Origin: Saprospiraceae bacterium
Lineage (GTDB): Bacteria > Bacteroidota > Bacteroidia > Chitinophagales > Saprospiraceae
DNA length: 7,044 bases
Direction of reading: 5' to 3'
Assembly: GCA_016787375.1 (NCBI GenBank)
Contig: JAEUUM010000155.1
Location: 1 to 7,044 of the forward strand
Part shown: one piece after another, positions 5,971 through 7,044 of the stretch
Layout of the letters: each line of letters begins with the position of its first letter
How positions within the stretch are numbered: position 1 is the stretch's first letter
The notes under the pieces: model-generated
What the model was told of the DNA's origin: nothing
The model's input: only the letters and a program-made list of their open reading frames with translations
Databases searched by the model: none
Program-made: the position numbers and the translations under genes

Positions 5971-7044
5971 ATTTAGATTTTCCTCCTTTTCCCAAAGAAG
6001 TTGCCCTTTTGGTCTTTTCCTCTTGAGGTATTTCTTGGATGTGGGTTATTTCCGGCAAACCTTCTTTCCAAAAGTGCCAGATTACCCCGAGAAGGAATAA
6101 TATCAGCAATAAACTTGAAAATGATTTGCTTATAATTTCACCTTCATAAAATGAAGCAGGATGGAAGTTCATCTCAATTTTATGGTCGCCTGCCGGTATA
6201 ACTAAACCCCTCAATAAGTAATTTACTTTAAAGAAATCATCATACGGCTTGCCATCAATCTTCATTTTCCATCCATTCTCAGCAGGATAGTAAATTTCAG
6301 AAAATACCGCCAATTGATTAGTAGCCGAATGTGATTCATAGACCATATTATCCGGATGATAAGAACTTAATTTTATTGACGCAGATGTATCAATTTCAGG
6401 CTTCCACTTTGCTAATTTATCTTTATCTGTAGTTCTCACAATAGCCAACACCTTCGGATCCAACTTGTCCAATGCATCCATTTCGGCATCGGCGTTATCT
6501 ACAAGTTTATAGTTTTTTACAAACCAGGCATTTCCTAAGGCTTGAGTGTTTGGTATGGCGACTCCGCCATCTTCAGTATCCTGCAAAATATACTTGGCAT
6601 TTAACATTCCAACAATGTTTAAATGTTGCCCCGGCTGAGTAAGGTATCTTTCTATTAATTCCTGATACCTCATCAATTTTGCCGCATGATATCCGCCAAG
6701 TGATTTGTGAAAGTATGATGTGTTTGCATTTGTAAACGGATTACCAGACCTTAAATCTAAAACCCTAAAATCTGGATCTTTGTCTGCCATTACTTGTTTG
6801 TCCAACTCAGTTGGAGCCGGACCGGCAAGGAGTTCAACTGGGTTTTCAAATTTTTCATCGAATAATATTCTTTTATTAACCAAGACAATATCACCTATTG
6901 CCAAAATGGCAACCGCGGTGATTGCAACTGTCGATTTAAGTTTATTCGTTAAAAAAGCCCAAATTAAGGCTGCGGCCATGACTATAAGGAACAAAGAACG
7001 AAATGCATCAGAACGCAATAATGAAACCCTATCCTTCTTTACAA
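5966..7044 (-). CDS. YfhO-family membrane protein, C-terminal part
   Basis: The C-terminal portion of a large polytopic membrane protein of the YfhO family; the frame stays open to the right edge (about 358 residues visible, whereas family members are often around 800). Numbering from the codon at 7018: membrane helices at about 8-23 and 29-47, a long soluble region (about 48-298), a third helix at about 299-317, and a lysine/glycine-rich tail (GKGGKSKS). The positive tail and the TNKLK loop suggest that both face the cytoplasm, so the long region would be extracytoplasmic. Recognisable segments are DFRVLDLR, NTSYFHKSLGGYHAAKLMRYQELI (about 99-122) and, near the end, FSEIYYPAENGWKMKIDGKP with YLLRGLVIPAGDHKIEM. 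In Bacillus subtilis, YfhO is needed for lipoteichoic acid glycosylation; its role in a Gram-negative is not established. The TTG at 7018 is not a start: in-frame codons for VKKDRVSL precede it. It is convergent with wecB. Confidence 0.88.
   Translation of the reverse strand, partial: VKKDRVSLLRSDAFRSLFLIVMAAALIWAFLTNKLKSTVAITAVAILAIGDIVLVNKRILFDEKFENPVELLAGPAPTELDKQVMADKDPDFRVLDLRSGNPFTNANTSYFHKSLGGYHAAKLMRYQELIERYLTQPGQHLNIVGMLNAKYILQDTEDGGVAIPNTQALGNAWFVKNYKLVDNADAEMDALDKLDPKVLAIVRTTDKDKLAKWKPEIDTSASIKLSSYHPDNMVYESHSATNQLAVFSEIYYPAENGWKMKIDGKPYDDFFKVNYLLRGLVIPAGDHKIEMNFHPASFYEGEIISKSFSSLLLILFLLGVIWHFWKEGLPEITHIQEIPQEEKTKRATSLGKGGKSKS

Overview
The window looks like a stretch of chromosome from a member of the Bacteroidota. 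The evidence is low GC (about 42% in the dnaE segment at 181-360, about 25% at 3181-3360, counted by hand), the absence of properly spaced Shine-Dalgarno sequences before any gene, and the gene families: a DnaE ending in an OB-fold and an SLF-type clamp motif, a TlpA-like lipoprotein, and a YfhO-family protein with a SYFHKSLGGYHAAK-type motif. I cannot assign a genus. Nothing seen suggests a phage, plasmid, insertion sequence, CRISPR array or RNA gene.

Left block (1-2843, + strand): the 3' part of dnaE, the replicative DNA polymerase III alpha subunit, running in from the left edge. It is followed by two exported thioredoxin-fold proteins: a CKPC lipoprotein, then, 3 bp later, a CNHC redoxin with a signal sequence. 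A textbook intrinsic terminator (10-bp perfect stem plus T-run) closes the block. The two redoxins probably share one transcript and act on thiols in the cell envelope.

Middle block (2936-5937, + strand): three tightly packed genes with gaps of 3 and 5 bp. They encode a GT-B (GT4-like) glycosyltransferase, a DUF5672 protein that I read as a likely GT-A-type glycosyltransferase, and a non-hydrolysing UDP-GlcNAc 2-epimerase (WecB) with a GTG start. Together they look like a small surface-glycan module: WecB would supply UDP-ManNAc, and the two transferases would add sugars to a glycan whose identity cannot be read here. A long hairpin overlaps the wecB stop codon.

Right block (5966-7044, - strand): the C-terminal part of a large YfhO-family membrane protein, convergent with wecB and running off the right edge.

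There is no gene-free stretch over 300 bases; the longest gap is 135 bp (2801-2935). Most of the window is conventional. The part with the least known biology is the DUF5672 gene and its place between a glycosyltransferase and WecB.
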